A stretch of DNA of 11,729 nucleotides from Alphaproteobacteria bacterium (lineage in GTDB: Bacteria > Pseudomonadota > Alphaproteobacteria > Sneathiellales > Sneathiellaceae), in contig SBHH01000327.1 of the NCBI GenBank assembly GCA_006226265.1, positions 1 to 11,729 on the forward strand, written 5' to 3'. Below the pieces are notes generated by a model. It worked only from the letters and a program-made list of their open reading frames with translations. It made no database searches and was not told the DNA's origin. This document shows, piece after piece, positions 1 through 6,540 of the stretch. How positions within the stretch are numbered: the stretch's first letter is position 1; every line of letters starts with the position of its first letter. Position numbers and translations under genes: made by a program.

Positions 1-929
1 CGCTCGACCTCTGGGAGCTGCGCGGCTATTTCCGGGTGATTCCGAAACCGCGTCATCAGGCTTTCGCCAAGCTCCGCCCACATCCAGGCGACCGCCTGTT
101 CCTGTCGCTGGGTTTCGATCTCGTCTGCATCTCCCCGTGCCTCGCGATAGCGGGTAATTGCATCCCAAAGATCATCGATTCCCTGCTTTTCAATCGCCGA
201 AATCATCAGAACTTCCGGCCGCCAATGCGGGCTTTTGGGCCGCATCAGACCCACCGCGCCCTTGTATTCCGCCGCCGCGCGCCGCGCCGTTGGCTTCAGG
301 TTCCCATCCGCCTTGTTAATGACGATAAGGTCCGCAAGCTCCATCACGCCGCGCTTGATGCCTTGCAGCTCATCGCCGCCCGCAGGGGCCAGCAACAGCA
401 TGAAGACATCGACCATATCGGCAACCGTCGTTTCGGACTGCCCGACACCGACCGTCTCAATCAGGATGATATCGAAGCCCGCCGCCTCGCACAGCAGCAT
501 GGCTTCACGCGTCCGTCGCGCAACGCCGCCAAGCGAGCCCCCAGAGGGCGACGGACGGATAAAAGCATCGGGATCACGGGCCAAGGCCTCCATCCGCGTC
601 TTGTCGCCGAGAATTGAGCCCCCCGTCCGCTTTGAGGAGGGATCGATCGTGAGAACAGCAACCTTATGCCCCGCGCCCGTAAGGAACTTGCCGAATGTCT
701 CGATAAAGGTGGATTTGCCGACCCCCGGCGTTCCCGAAATGCCGATCCGGACGGACTTGCCCGTCTCGGGCAGGATGAGGTCCAGGAGCGCCTGCGCCTC
801 GGCCCGGTGATCGTCGCGTAAGGATTCGGTCAAGGTAATCGCCCGCGCAAGCGCGCGCCGCTCTCCCCTCATGAGATTTTCGGCAAGTTCCGGGATATTC
901 CGGTTCCCCATATTCGGCGTTTCATTCAT
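1..929 (-). CDS. meaB: MeaB/ArgK-type GTPase, chaperone of methylmalonyl-CoA mutase (3' end outside window)
   Basis: My translation of the reverse strand from ATG at 929 stays open to the left edge: 309 codons of a family usually about 320-335 residues, so only the C-terminus is missing. Visible motifs are the P-loop GTPGVGKS (66-73), LGDKTRM (107-113), [12 protein letters not shown] (127-138), ETVGVGQSE (158-166) and NKAD (205-208), the signature set of SIMIBI-class MeaB/ArgK G proteins. Known role: the cytoplasmic GTPase protects adenosylcobalamin-dependent methylmalonyl-CoA mutase and gates cofactor loading. Its client lies in this window at 4013-6160 on the same strand, which supports MeaB over the old ArgK (arginine transport kinase) name. 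No clear Shine-Dalgarno precedes the ATG. A candidate promoter would put the transcript start almost on it, so the mRNA may be nearly leaderless; a downstream ATG at 911 (residue 7) is the alternative start. It is transcribed divergently from the gene at 1033. Confidence 0.95.
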   Translation of the reverse strand, partial: MNETPNMGNRNIPELAENLMRGERRALARAITLTESLRDDHRAEAQALLDLILPETGKSVRIGISGTPGVGKSTFIETFGKFLTGAGHKVAVLTIDPSSKRTGGSILGDKTRMEALARDPDAFIRPSPSGGSLGGVARRTREAMLLCEAAGFDIILIETVGVGQSETTVADMVDVFMLLLAPAGGDELQGIKRGVMELADLIVINKADGNLKPTARRAAAEYKGAVGLMRPKSPHWRPEVLMISAIEKQGIDDLWDAITRYREARGDADEIETQRQEQAVAWMWAELGESLMTRFRNHPEIAAQLPEVE

Positions 930-936
930 AATCTTG

Positions 937-965
937 GGTATGGGTAAATCGAAGGCCGCCGTCAA
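937..965 (-). promoter_or_regulatory. Candidate promoter of meaB
   Basis: On the minus strand TTGACG (965-960, five of six matches to the -35 consensus) is followed after 17 nt by CATACC (942-937, three of six). Transcription would begin near 930, immediately before the meaB ATG at 929, giving a leaderless or nearly leaderless message. That agrees with the lack of a visible ribosome-binding site, but the -10 match is poor. Confidence 0.3.
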
Positions 966-992
966 GCCTGTAAGGTCAGAGGAACGCCTATT

Positions 993-1004
993 TATTCATG
1001 AATA
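993..1004. promoter_or_regulatory. 12-bp perfect palindrome between divergent genes
   Basis: TATTCATGAATA is a perfect 12-bp inverted repeat in the 103-bp gap between meaB (-) and the trans-3-hydroxyproline dehydratase gene (+). It ends 28 bp before the start of the rightward gene. The position suits an operator, but no regulator gene is adjacent and a palindrome of this size can occur by chance. Confidence 0.3.
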
Positions 1005-1032
1005 CTCACATTTCGGGCCATGAGAGGGAATT

Positions 1033-2037
1033 ATGATCAGCCTGATCCGCACCGTTGAAATGCATACTGGCGGAGAGCCGCTTCGCATCATTACGGACGG
1101 CGTACCGGTGCCGGAGGGACGCAGCCTTCTCGAAAAGCGCGCCTTTTTAAAAGAAGAGGCCGATCAGTACCGCCGCTTTTTGATGTTCGAGCCGCGGGGT
1201 CACCAGGATATGTATGGCGCCCTTCTGGTGCCCGCCGATCATCCGGAGGCCGACCTTGCCGTCATTTTCATGCATAACGAAGGATACAGCACCATGTGCG
1301 GCCATGCGGTCATCGCTCTTGGCCGTTACGCGCTTGACTACGGGCTGGTGGTGAAGGAGACGGAGGAGACGACCGTCAATATCCAGTGTCCCTGCGGCCT
1401 TGTCCGCGCCCATGTGGAAACGAAAGAGGGTGTGACGGGCCGCGTCCGGTTTGAAAGCGTGCCCGCCTTTGCCTACAAGCTCGGCCAGTTCGTCGAAACC
1501 GCGACTTACGGCCCGGTCGAGGTCGATATCGGCTATGGCGGTGCCTTTTATGCCCTTCTCGATGCGGCGACACTCGGCCTTGATGTCCGAAAGTCTCGCA
1601 CCCGCGATCTGGTTGCAGGCGCAAGCGAAATCACCGAGGCGGTCAAGAAGCAGATCAAAATCACCCATCCGGAAGAGGACGATCTCGGCTTTCTATATGG
1701 CACAATCCTGACCGATGGCGGCCTTGGCAAGGACGGCTGTCCGAGCGCCAATATCTGCGTTTTTGCGGACGAGCAGGTGGACCGGAGCCCGACCGGATCC
1801 GGCGTCACGGCGCGCATGGCGGTTGCGAGCGCGAAACGAGAGATTTCCCCCGGCGAAACCTGCCAGTTTGAAAGCGTGACGGGCGCAATTTTCACCGGCA
1901 AGACAGTTTCTTCCGGTAAATGCGGGCCATTTTCGAGCGTGACGGTTGAGGTTGCCGGCATGGCCCATTATTCTGGCAGCGCCGAATTTACCTGGGAAGA
2001 AGGCGATCCGCTCGCGGGCGGCTTTCTGTTCGATTAA
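1033..2037 (+). CDS. Trans-3-hydroxy-L-proline dehydratase (proline racemase family)
   Basis: The 334-aa product has the proline racemase fold. The first active-site motif MCGHAVIALGRYALDYG carries Cys89. The second, RSPTGSGVTARMA, has Thr254 where proline and 4-hydroxyproline epimerases have Cys. That Cys/Thr pair is established for trans-3-hydroxy-L-proline dehydratases such as human L3HYPDH, which remove water to give delta-1-pyrroline-2-carboxylate. EMHTGGEPLRI at the N-terminus and the length are normal for the family. An automatic label of 'proline racemase' would therefore probably be wrong. GAGAGGG lies a few bases before the ATG. The stop is 7 nt from cdd, so the two are probably co-transcribed. 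The pyrroline-2-carboxylate reductase needed to finish the route to proline is not in the window. The enzyme is probably cytoplasmic, as I see no signal peptide. Confidence 0.88.
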   Translation: MISLIRTVEMHTGGEPLRIITDGVPVPEGRSLLEKRAFLKEEADQYRRFLMFEPRGHQDMYGALLVPADHPEADLAVIFMHNEGYSTMCGHAVIALGRYALDYGLVVKETEETTVNIQCPCGLVRAHVETKEGVTGRVRFESVPAFAYKLGQFVETATYGPVEVDIGYGGAFYALLDAATLGLDVRKSRTRDLVAGASEITEAVKKQIKITHPEEDDLGFLYGTILTDGGLGKDGCPSANICVFADEQVDRSPTGSGVTARMAVASAKREISPGETCQFESVTGAIFTGKTVSSGKCGPFSSVTVEVAGMAHYSGSAEFTWEEGDPLAGGFLFD

Positions 2038-2044
2038 GGACCGA

Positions 2045-2452
2045 ATGAAGATGAGCAAGCGAAGCGATCTTGAACGCAGCGCGAGGGAGGCGATGAAAAA
2101 CGCCTACTCCCCCTATTCGCATTTTCGCGTCGGTGCGGCGATCCTGACCGAGGCCGGGAATATCTATACAGGCTGTAATGTGGAGAATATTTCCTTCGGC
2201 CTGACGGTCTGCGCGGAACGGAACGCCATCGGCCAAGCCATTGTCACGGAAGGCCCCGGCATGAAGCTTAAAGCCGTCGTCGTGACCAGCCATAACGATG
2301 CGGGAGAGACGGGCGCCTGCTCCCCTTGCGGGGCCTGCCGTCAGGTGCTGGCCGAATTTTCAGACAGGGAAACGACCGTGCAATATCCAGGCGCGGACGG
2401 CCCCGTTGAGACGACTACGGAAAAGCTCCTTCCCGACAGTTTCCGTTTTTAG
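2045..2452 (+). CDS. cdd: Cytidine deaminase (small homotetrameric type)
   Basis: The 135-aa protein converts cytidine or deoxycytidine to uridine or deoxyuridine in pyrimidine salvage. The zinc site is complete: TVCAERNA supplies Cys56 and the proton-shuttling Glu58, and SPCGACRQVL supplies Cys95 and Cys98. The substrate-binding stretches YSPYSHFRVGAA (21-32) and GCNVENISFG (43-52) are typical. The three-cysteine zinc site and length match the homotetrameric class rather than the larger E. coli dimer. The reading frame is open upstream inside the preceding gene, but the real start should be ATG 2045 or ATG 2051 behind AAGGA (2036-2040), spaced 4 or 10 nt; without further evidence I keep 2045. 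It follows the hydroxyproline dehydratase gene by 7 nt and converges on queF with a 3-nt gap. Confidence 0.95.
   Translation: MKMSKRSDLERSAREAMKNAYSPYSHFRVGAAILTEAGNIYTGCNVENISFGLTVCAERNAIGQAIVTEGPGMKLKAVVVTSHNDAGETGACSPCGACRQVLAEFSDRETTVQYPGADGPVETTTEKLLPDSFRF
2417..2450 (+). terminator. Candidate intrinsic terminator inside the end of cdd
   Basis: ACGGAAA (2417-2423) and TTTCCGT (2440-2446) form a perfect 7-bp stem with a 16-nt loop, followed at once by a run of T (2446-2450) that leads into the TAG stop. This fits rightward termination of the dehydratase-cdd unit just before convergent queF. The loop is long and the stem has only three G-C pairs, so it may be weak. Read from the minus strand there is no T tract, so it would not serve queF. 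Confidence 0.35.
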
Positions 2453-2455
2453 ACC

Positions 2456-2920
2456 CTACCCCCGCCCGCGATAGGAGGGAACGCCCTGATCGGGCAGCCA
2501 GACATCGTCAAGCGGTGCACCTGTCTGCCAGAAGACGTCGATGGGAATACCGCCCCGGGGATACCAGTAACCGCCGATCCGAAGCCAGCGGGGCTTCAGA
2601 AGATCGACGATCCTTTTCCCGATCATGACCGTGCAATCCTCATGAAAGGCGCCGTGGTTCCGGAACGAGGTCAGGAAGAGCTTCAGCGATTTTGATTCGA
2701 CCAGCCATTCATCCGGGACATAATCGATCACCAGATGGGCGAAATCGGGCTGCCCCGTCATGGGACAGAGGGAGGTAAATTCCGGCGCGACAAAGCGGAC
2801 CAGATAGTTCACATCGGACTGGCCGTTCGGCACCCGCTCAAGCACCGCCTCTTCCGGGCTTTTCGGCTGCTCGACCGAGGCACCAAGCTGGGTAACGCCG
2901 CTTACATCTGTCGTGCTCAT
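2456..2920 (-). CDS. queF: NADPH-dependent 7-cyano-7-deazaguanine (preQ0) reductase QueF
   Basis: QueF reduces the nitrile of preQ0 to the amine preQ1, the last step before the queuosine base is inserted into tRNA. The 154-aa product is the short, single-domain type I form. [14 protein letters not shown] carries the thioimide-forming Cys52 and the acid Asp59, and ESKSLK (75-80) is the QueF NADPH motif, followed by FLTSFRNHG and the conserved FHED (92-95). A C-terminal VFWQTG segment is also family-typical. The ATG lies in a 4-nt ATGA overlap with the stop of the amidohydrolase gene (2917-3951), implying translational coupling and the same transcript. No other queuosine genes are in the window, so the pairing looks opportunistic. 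No terminator is visible beyond its stop. Confidence 0.95.
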   Translation of the reverse strand: MSTTDVSGVTQLGASVEQPKSPEEAVLERVPNGQSDVNYLVRFVAPEFTSLCPMTGQPDFAHLVIDYVPDEWLVESKSLKLFLTSFRNHGAFHEDCTVMIGKRIVDLLKPRWLRIGGYWYPRGGIPIDVFWQTGAPLDDVWLPDQGVPSYRGRG

Positions 2921-3951
2921 GACATTGCCCCTTCAAATCCGGCAATGAAGCTTGTGATATTTTCCCCCAGACAATCCTGATTATAGCCGCCCTCCTGTAT
3001 GAGCACGGTCGGAAGATCGAGCATGGCAATCCGTTTCGCAATTTCGGCAAAGCCTTCCGTCGAGATGCCAAGCCCTGCGAAAGGATCGCCCTCAAACGCA
3101 TCGAGGCCGAGCGCGACGAACAGCATATCCGGCGCGTAAGACTTAAGCGCGGTCAGGGCCTGATCGAGATAGGGGAGATAAGCCTCCACTCTCGTTCCGC
3201 GCGGCACCGGCAGGTTGAGATTATATCCCTCCCCGTCGCCCTCGCCCCGCTCATGCGCGTAGCCCGAGAAGAAGGGATAGAAATCGGTCGGATCCGCATG
3301 GAGCGAAACCGTGAAGACATCCGAACGGTTATAGAAGATGCCTTGCGTGCCGTTCCCATGGTGCACATCGACATCGAGGATCGCAACGCGGGACAGGCTC
3401 TTCCGCGCATATTCGGCGGCAATCGCAATATTGTTGAGGAAGCAGAATCCGCCCGCAATATCCTGAAAGGCGTGATGTCCGGGCGGGCGGCACAAAGCAT
3501 AAGCCGACGATACCCCGTCGATTTCCAGCACATGCCGCGTCGCCGTCAATGCAACATTGGACGAGGCAACGGAGGCTTTCCAGGTATCCGGCCCGATCGG
3601 CGCGGACATGTCGATGGTATAATGCCCGACCTCGCCTACGATACCCGTCGGCAGGGAACTCATCCGCCGTCCAGGATGAATGTTCGGCAATACCTCGGCA
3701 TTTTCCATGCCGGCGGCGGTCCAGCGTTCATGAATGGTCTCAAGGAAATGAAGATAGCCCGGCGTATGCACCGCGGCGCGCGGCGAAGGCCCGAAATCAT
3801 CCGGCGCGATGATCGCATGCCCGGCCTCTTTCAGACCCTTGACCAGCGCCTCCGCCCGGCCCGGCACCTCCTGCGGCACATGAAACTTCCCTGACTTGAA
3901 ATAGGTTTTCGGATCATGCAGCGCATGATCGGGACTATAAACAATCTTCAT
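2917..3951 (-). CDS. Acetylpolyamine amidohydrolase / class II HDAC-fold zinc deacetylase
   Basis: The 344-aa product has the arginase/deacetylase fold. The order of key residues matches my memory of Mycoplana ramosa acetylpolyamine amidohydrolase almost number for number: the RPPGHH pair His159/His160, zinc ligands Asp195 and His197 in [13 protein letters not shown], Asp284 in [10 protein letters not shown], and Tyr323 in EGGYN. FDxL-type N-terminal features such as [16 protein letters not shown] (62-77) and PIGPDTW (118-124) also resemble that enzyme. Expected activity is removal of acetyl groups from acetylputrescine, acetylspermidine or related amides; the exact substrate cannot be read from sequence. 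A strong GGAAGGAAGG precedes the ATG. The gene lies 61 nt after the mutase gene and its TGA overlaps the queF ATG, so all three may share a transcript. The protein is cytoplasmic by appearance. An acetoin-utilisation AcuC-like role is less likely. Confidence 0.85.
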   Translation of the reverse strand: MKIVYSPDHALHDPKTYFKSGKFHVPQEVPGRAEALVKGLKEAGHAIIAPDDFGPSPRAAVHTPGYLHFLETIHERWTAAGMENAEVLPNIHPGRRMSSLPTGIVGEVGHYTIDMSAPIGPDTWKASVASSNVALTATRHVLEIDGVSSAYALCRPPGHHAFQDIAGGFCFLNNIAIAAEYARKSLSRVAILDVDVHHGNGTQGIFYNRSDVFTVSLHADPTDFYPFFSGYAHERGEGDGEGYNLNLPVPRGTRVEAYLPYLDQALTALKSYAPDMLFVALGLDAFEGDPFAGLGISTEGFAEIAKRIAMLDLPTVLIQEGGYNQDCLGENITSFIAGFEGAMS

Positions 3952-4012
3952 TTTCCGCCTTCCTTCCGGGCCGCACTTCTAGACCCATATTTGCGGAACG
4001 GCAAGTCGAAGG

Positions 4013-6160
4013 TCAAGCAGCGCGTTTCTTCCGGATAAGTTCAAGGACTTCAGCGGCGGCGGCGGGGATGTTGGTGCCCGGGCCATAGATGGCGGAGACG
4101 CCCGCCTTATAAAGGGCGTCGTAATCCTGCGACGGAATGACGCCGCCGCAAACGACGAGGATATCTTCCGCACCCTGCTTTTTAAGTTCCTCAATGATCT
4201 GCGGGACGAGGGTCTTGTGCCCGGCGGCCTGTGAGGAAATGCCGATCACATGCACGTCGCTTTCGATGGCGTCCTGCGCTGCCTCGGCCGGTGTCTGGAA
4301 GAGCGGGCCGACATCGACATCGAAGCCGATATCGGCGAAAGCGGTTGCGATGACCTTGGCGCCTCGGTCATGCCCGTCCTGGCCAAGCTTGACGACCAGC
4401 ATACGGGGACGACGCCCTTCTTCCTTCGCGAAAGCTTCGATATCCTTCTGGATCTGCATGAACCCTTCGTCCCCCTCATAGGCGGCGCCATAGACCCCGC
4501 TGATCGACCGGATTTCCGCCCGGTGCCGGGTGAAGACCTTTTCCATCGCGTCGGAAATCTCGCCGACCGTCGCCCACGCCCGCGCCGCATCGACGCAAAG
4601 CTCGAGCAGATTAGCATTGCCAGCCGCCCCTTCGGTAAGGGCAGCGAGAGCAGCTTCACAAGCCGCATTATCCCGCGTCGCGCGGATTTTCTCAAGCCTT
4701 GCCACCTGCTGACGTAAAACCTCGGTGTTATCGACATCGAGAATTTCGATATTGCTGTCGTCTTTTTCGAGCTTGTATTTATTGACGCCGACGATCACTT
4801 CTTCGCCCCGGTCGATCCGGGCCTGACGGCGCGCGGCCGATTCCTCGATCCGGAGTTTCGGCATGCCGCTTTCAACGGCCTTGGTCATGCCACCAAGCTC
4901 CTCAACCTCCTCGATCAGTTTCCAGGCTTCGGTTGCGAGACTGTTGGTCAGACTTTCAACATAATAGCTGCCGCCGAGCGGGTCGATCACATGCGGAACG
5001 CCGGTTTCCTCTGAAAGGATCAACTGAGTATTTCGGGCGATGCGGGCTGAAAAATCGGTCGGCAAGGCAATCGCCTCATCCAGCGCATTGGTATGCAGGC
5101 TCTGCGTCCCGCCAAGCGCCGCCGCCATGGCCTCATAAGCCGTGCGGATGACATTGTTATAGGGATCCTGTTCTGTCAGACTCACGCCCGAAGTCTGGCA
5201 ATGAGTGCGGAGCATCAGGGAGCTCTGGTTCTCGGGCTCGAACTGGCTGATGATTTTCGCCCAGAGCATGCGGGCCGCGCGCAGCTTCGCGATCTCCATG
5301 AAGAAATTCATGCCTATGGCGAAGAAGAAGCTGAGACGCGGCGCAAAATCGTCGATCTTGAGACCGCTTGCGAGCGCTGCGCGGACATATTCAAGACCGT
5401 CTGCGAGCGTGAAGGCAAGTTCCTGCACCTGGGTCGCGCCCGCCTCCTGCATATGATAGCCGGAGATGGAAATTGAATTGAAGCGCGGCATCTTTTTCGA
5501 CGTGAAGCCGATGATATCGCCGATGATCCGCATGCTGGGTTCCGGCGGATAGATATAGGTATTGCGGACCATGAACTCCTTCAGAATGTCATTCTGAATG
5601 GTGCCAGAGAGCTTTTCGGGCGGCACGCCCTGCTCCTCCGCCGCGACGATATAATTCGCCATGATGGGCAGTACGGCGCCGTTCATGGTCATGGAGACGG
5701 ACATTTCATCAAGCGGAATACCATCGAACAGGATTTTCATATCCTCGACACTGTCAATCGCAACACCCGCCTTGCCGACATCGCCGACAACGCGCGGATG
5801 ATCCGAATCATAGCCGCGATGGGTGGCCAAATCGAAGGCAACGGAGAGGCCTTTCTGACCCGCCGCGAGATTGCGGCGATAGAAGGCATTTGAATCCTCG
5901 GCGGTCGAGAAGCCGGCATACTGGCGGATCGTCCAGGGACGGTTGGCATACATGGTGGCGCGGACGCCACGCTGGAACGGGGCAAAGCCCGGCAGCGCAT
6001 TATCAAGCTCCATCCCTTCAAGATCGGCAGCGGTATAGAGCGGCTTGACCGTAATCCCTTCGGGCGTTTCCCAATTGAGGTCGCTTGCTTTCTTACCGCG
6101 CAATTCCTTTTCCGCCAGCTTTTCCCAATCCGCCGTCGTCCGTTTCGGAAAATCACCCAT
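4013..6160 (-). CDS. scpA: Methylmalonyl-CoA mutase, large catalytic chain
   Basis: This adenosylcobalamin enzyme isomerises (R)-methylmalonyl-CoA to succinyl-CoA, feeding propionate, branched-chain amino acids and odd-chain acids into the TCA cycle. From ATG 6160 the protein has 715 aa, close to E. coli ScpA. Residues about 30-540 form the acyl-CoA barrel, with [11 protein letters not shown] (74-84, active-site Tyr81), [17 protein letters not shown] (186-202) and [11 protein letters not shown] (231-241, Tyr235-His236). Residues about 585-715 form the B12 domain, with DGHDRG (595-600, cobalt-ligating His597), ISSQAAGH and CGGVIP. Substrate and B12 domains share one chain, so no small subunit is needed. 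The YHMQEAG context favours methylmalonyl-CoA over ethylmalonyl- or isobutyryl-CoA mutase. The frame extends to a TTG at 6220, but that triplet is the start of a TTGACA promoter box, so 6160 is the better start. AAGGGA lies about 10 nt upstream. Confidence 0.96.
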   Translation of the reverse strand: MGDFPKRTTADWEKLAEKELRGKKASDLNWETPEGITVKPLYTAADLEGMELDNALPGFAPFQRGVRATMYANRPWTIRQYAGFSTAEDSNAFYRRNLAAGQKGLSVAFDLATHRGYDSDHPRVVGDVGKAGVAIDSVEDMKILFDGIPLDEMSVSMTMNGAVLPIMANYIVAAEEQGVPPEKLSGTIQNDILKEFMVRNTYIYPPEPSMRIIGDIIGFTSKKMPRFNSISISGYHMQEAGATQVQELAFTLADGLEYVRAALASGLKIDDFAPRLSFFFAIGMNFFMEIAKLRAARMLWAKIISQFEPENQSSLMLRTHCQTSGVSLTEQDPYNNVIRTAYEAMAAALGGTQSLHTNALDEAIALPTDFSARIARNTQLILSEETGVPHVIDPLGGSYYVESLTNSLATEAWKLIEEVEELGGMTKAVESGMPKLRIEESAARRQARIDRGEEVIVGVNKYKLEKDDSNIEILDVDNTEVLRQQVARLEKIRATRDNAACEAALAALTEGAAGNANLLELCVDAARAWATVGEISDAMEKVFTRHRAEIRSISGVYGAAYEGDEGFMQIQKDIEAFAKEEGRRPRMLVVKLGQDGHDRGAKVIATAFADIGFDVDVGPLFQTPAEAAQDAIESDVHVIGISSQAAGHKTLVPQIIEELKKQGAEDILVVCGGVIPSQDYDALYKAGVSAIYGPGTNIPAAAAEVLELIRKKRAA

Positions 6161-6190
6161 CTTGTCCGGTTCCCTTAATGTTTTTCCCGC

Positions 6191-6220
6191 ATTTTGCGCC
6201 GCACCACAAATTGCTGTCAA
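6191..6220 (-). promoter_or_regulatory. Promoter of methylmalonyl-CoA mutase gene
   Basis: On the minus strand a perfect TTGACA (6220-6215) is followed after 18 nt by CAAAAT (6196-6191; four of six to TATAAT). Transcription would start near 6184, leaving a leader of about 24 nt containing AAGGGA before the ATG at 6160. The arrangement fits a sigma-70-type promoter and settles the start of the coding region. Confidence 0.55.
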
Positions 6221-6298
6221 ATTTTAATGGCTGCCATCGACAGGAATATAGTGGTCGGCTGAATTTTGGCGAGATATATCACATTGCCCTAAAAACAC

Positions 6299-6312
6299 CA
6301 AACGAACGTTTG
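6299..6312. promoter_or_regulatory. 14-bp operator-like inverted repeat
   Basis: CAAACG-AA-CGTTTG is a 6+2+6 perfect inverted repeat in the mutase-helicase divergent region, about 80 bp upstream of the mutase -35 box. Its short A/T-edged arms with a CG step are of the kind bound by TetR-family repressors of acyl-CoA metabolism. That likeness is my inference; no regulator gene is in the window. Confidence 0.4.
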
Positions 6313-6336
6313 CTTTTCGTGCATCTGATATAGGCC

Positions 6337-6477
6337 TTGCCGATTCCAGACAAGTTTTCCGGGCGCGATGCCTTAGAAAGAACTGGGGGAGAGCGTCTTT
6401 TGACCTACATTACAAGATACGGAAACAAATTCGGCTGGCGGAACAAAAGATTGCCTGCCGCAAGTTTATTCTGTTAG
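6337..6477 (+). CDS. Doubtful small ORF, 46 aa (or 25 aa from TTG 6400)
   Basis: An open frame between a TAG at 6331 and a TAG at 6475 can start at TTG 6337 (46 aa) or TTG 6400 (25 aa). The second choice has GGGGGAG (6385-6391) 8 nt upstream, a good ribosome-binding site, and encodes a basic peptide beginning TYITRYGNKFGWRNK after the initiator. There is no ATG and I recognise no family. It could be a leader peptide for the helicase operon or chance. The same TTG also belongs to the TTGACC -35-like box, which argues against it being a start codon. Confidence 0.15.
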   Translation: MPIPDKFSGRDALERTGGERLLTYITRYGNKFGWRNKRLPAASLFC

Positions 6478-6540
6478 GTGTTAGAAAACCGGGCCCCGAA
6501 TTAAACTGCCCCTTCAAACAAGGACTTTTCAGGTCAGGGA

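Larger units (their letters stand above)
6161..6540. other. Divergent intergenic control region between mutase and helicase genes
   Basis: These 380 bp separate two divergent units. They contain the mutase promoter (6191-6220), a 14-bp operator-like palindrome (6299-6312) and a possible short ORF with non-ATG starts (6337-6477). On the helicase side the only -35-like element I see is TTGACC (6400-6405), and nothing convincing sits at -10 distance. AAGGA at 6520-6524 is 16 nt from the helicase ATG, too far for a normal ribosome-binding site. No tRNA or clear terminator is visible. Base composition looks more A+T-rich than the flanking genes. Confidence 0.6.

Noticed and set aside
36..810. Two long plus-strand frames (36-617 and 235-810) opposite meaB
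   Set aside because: They lie antisense to a clear MeaB frame with intact GTPase motifs, have Arg/Pro/Ser-rich translations without family features and arise from GC-rich codon bias.
1946..2044. N-terminal extension of cytidine deaminase back to 1946
   Set aside because: It overlaps the end of the upstream gene; ATG 2045 or 2051 behind AAGGA gives the normal family length.
6400..6427. TTGACC as the -35 box of a helicase promoter
   Set aside because: No acceptable -10 hexamer occurs 16-19 nt downstream, so I do not call a promoter.
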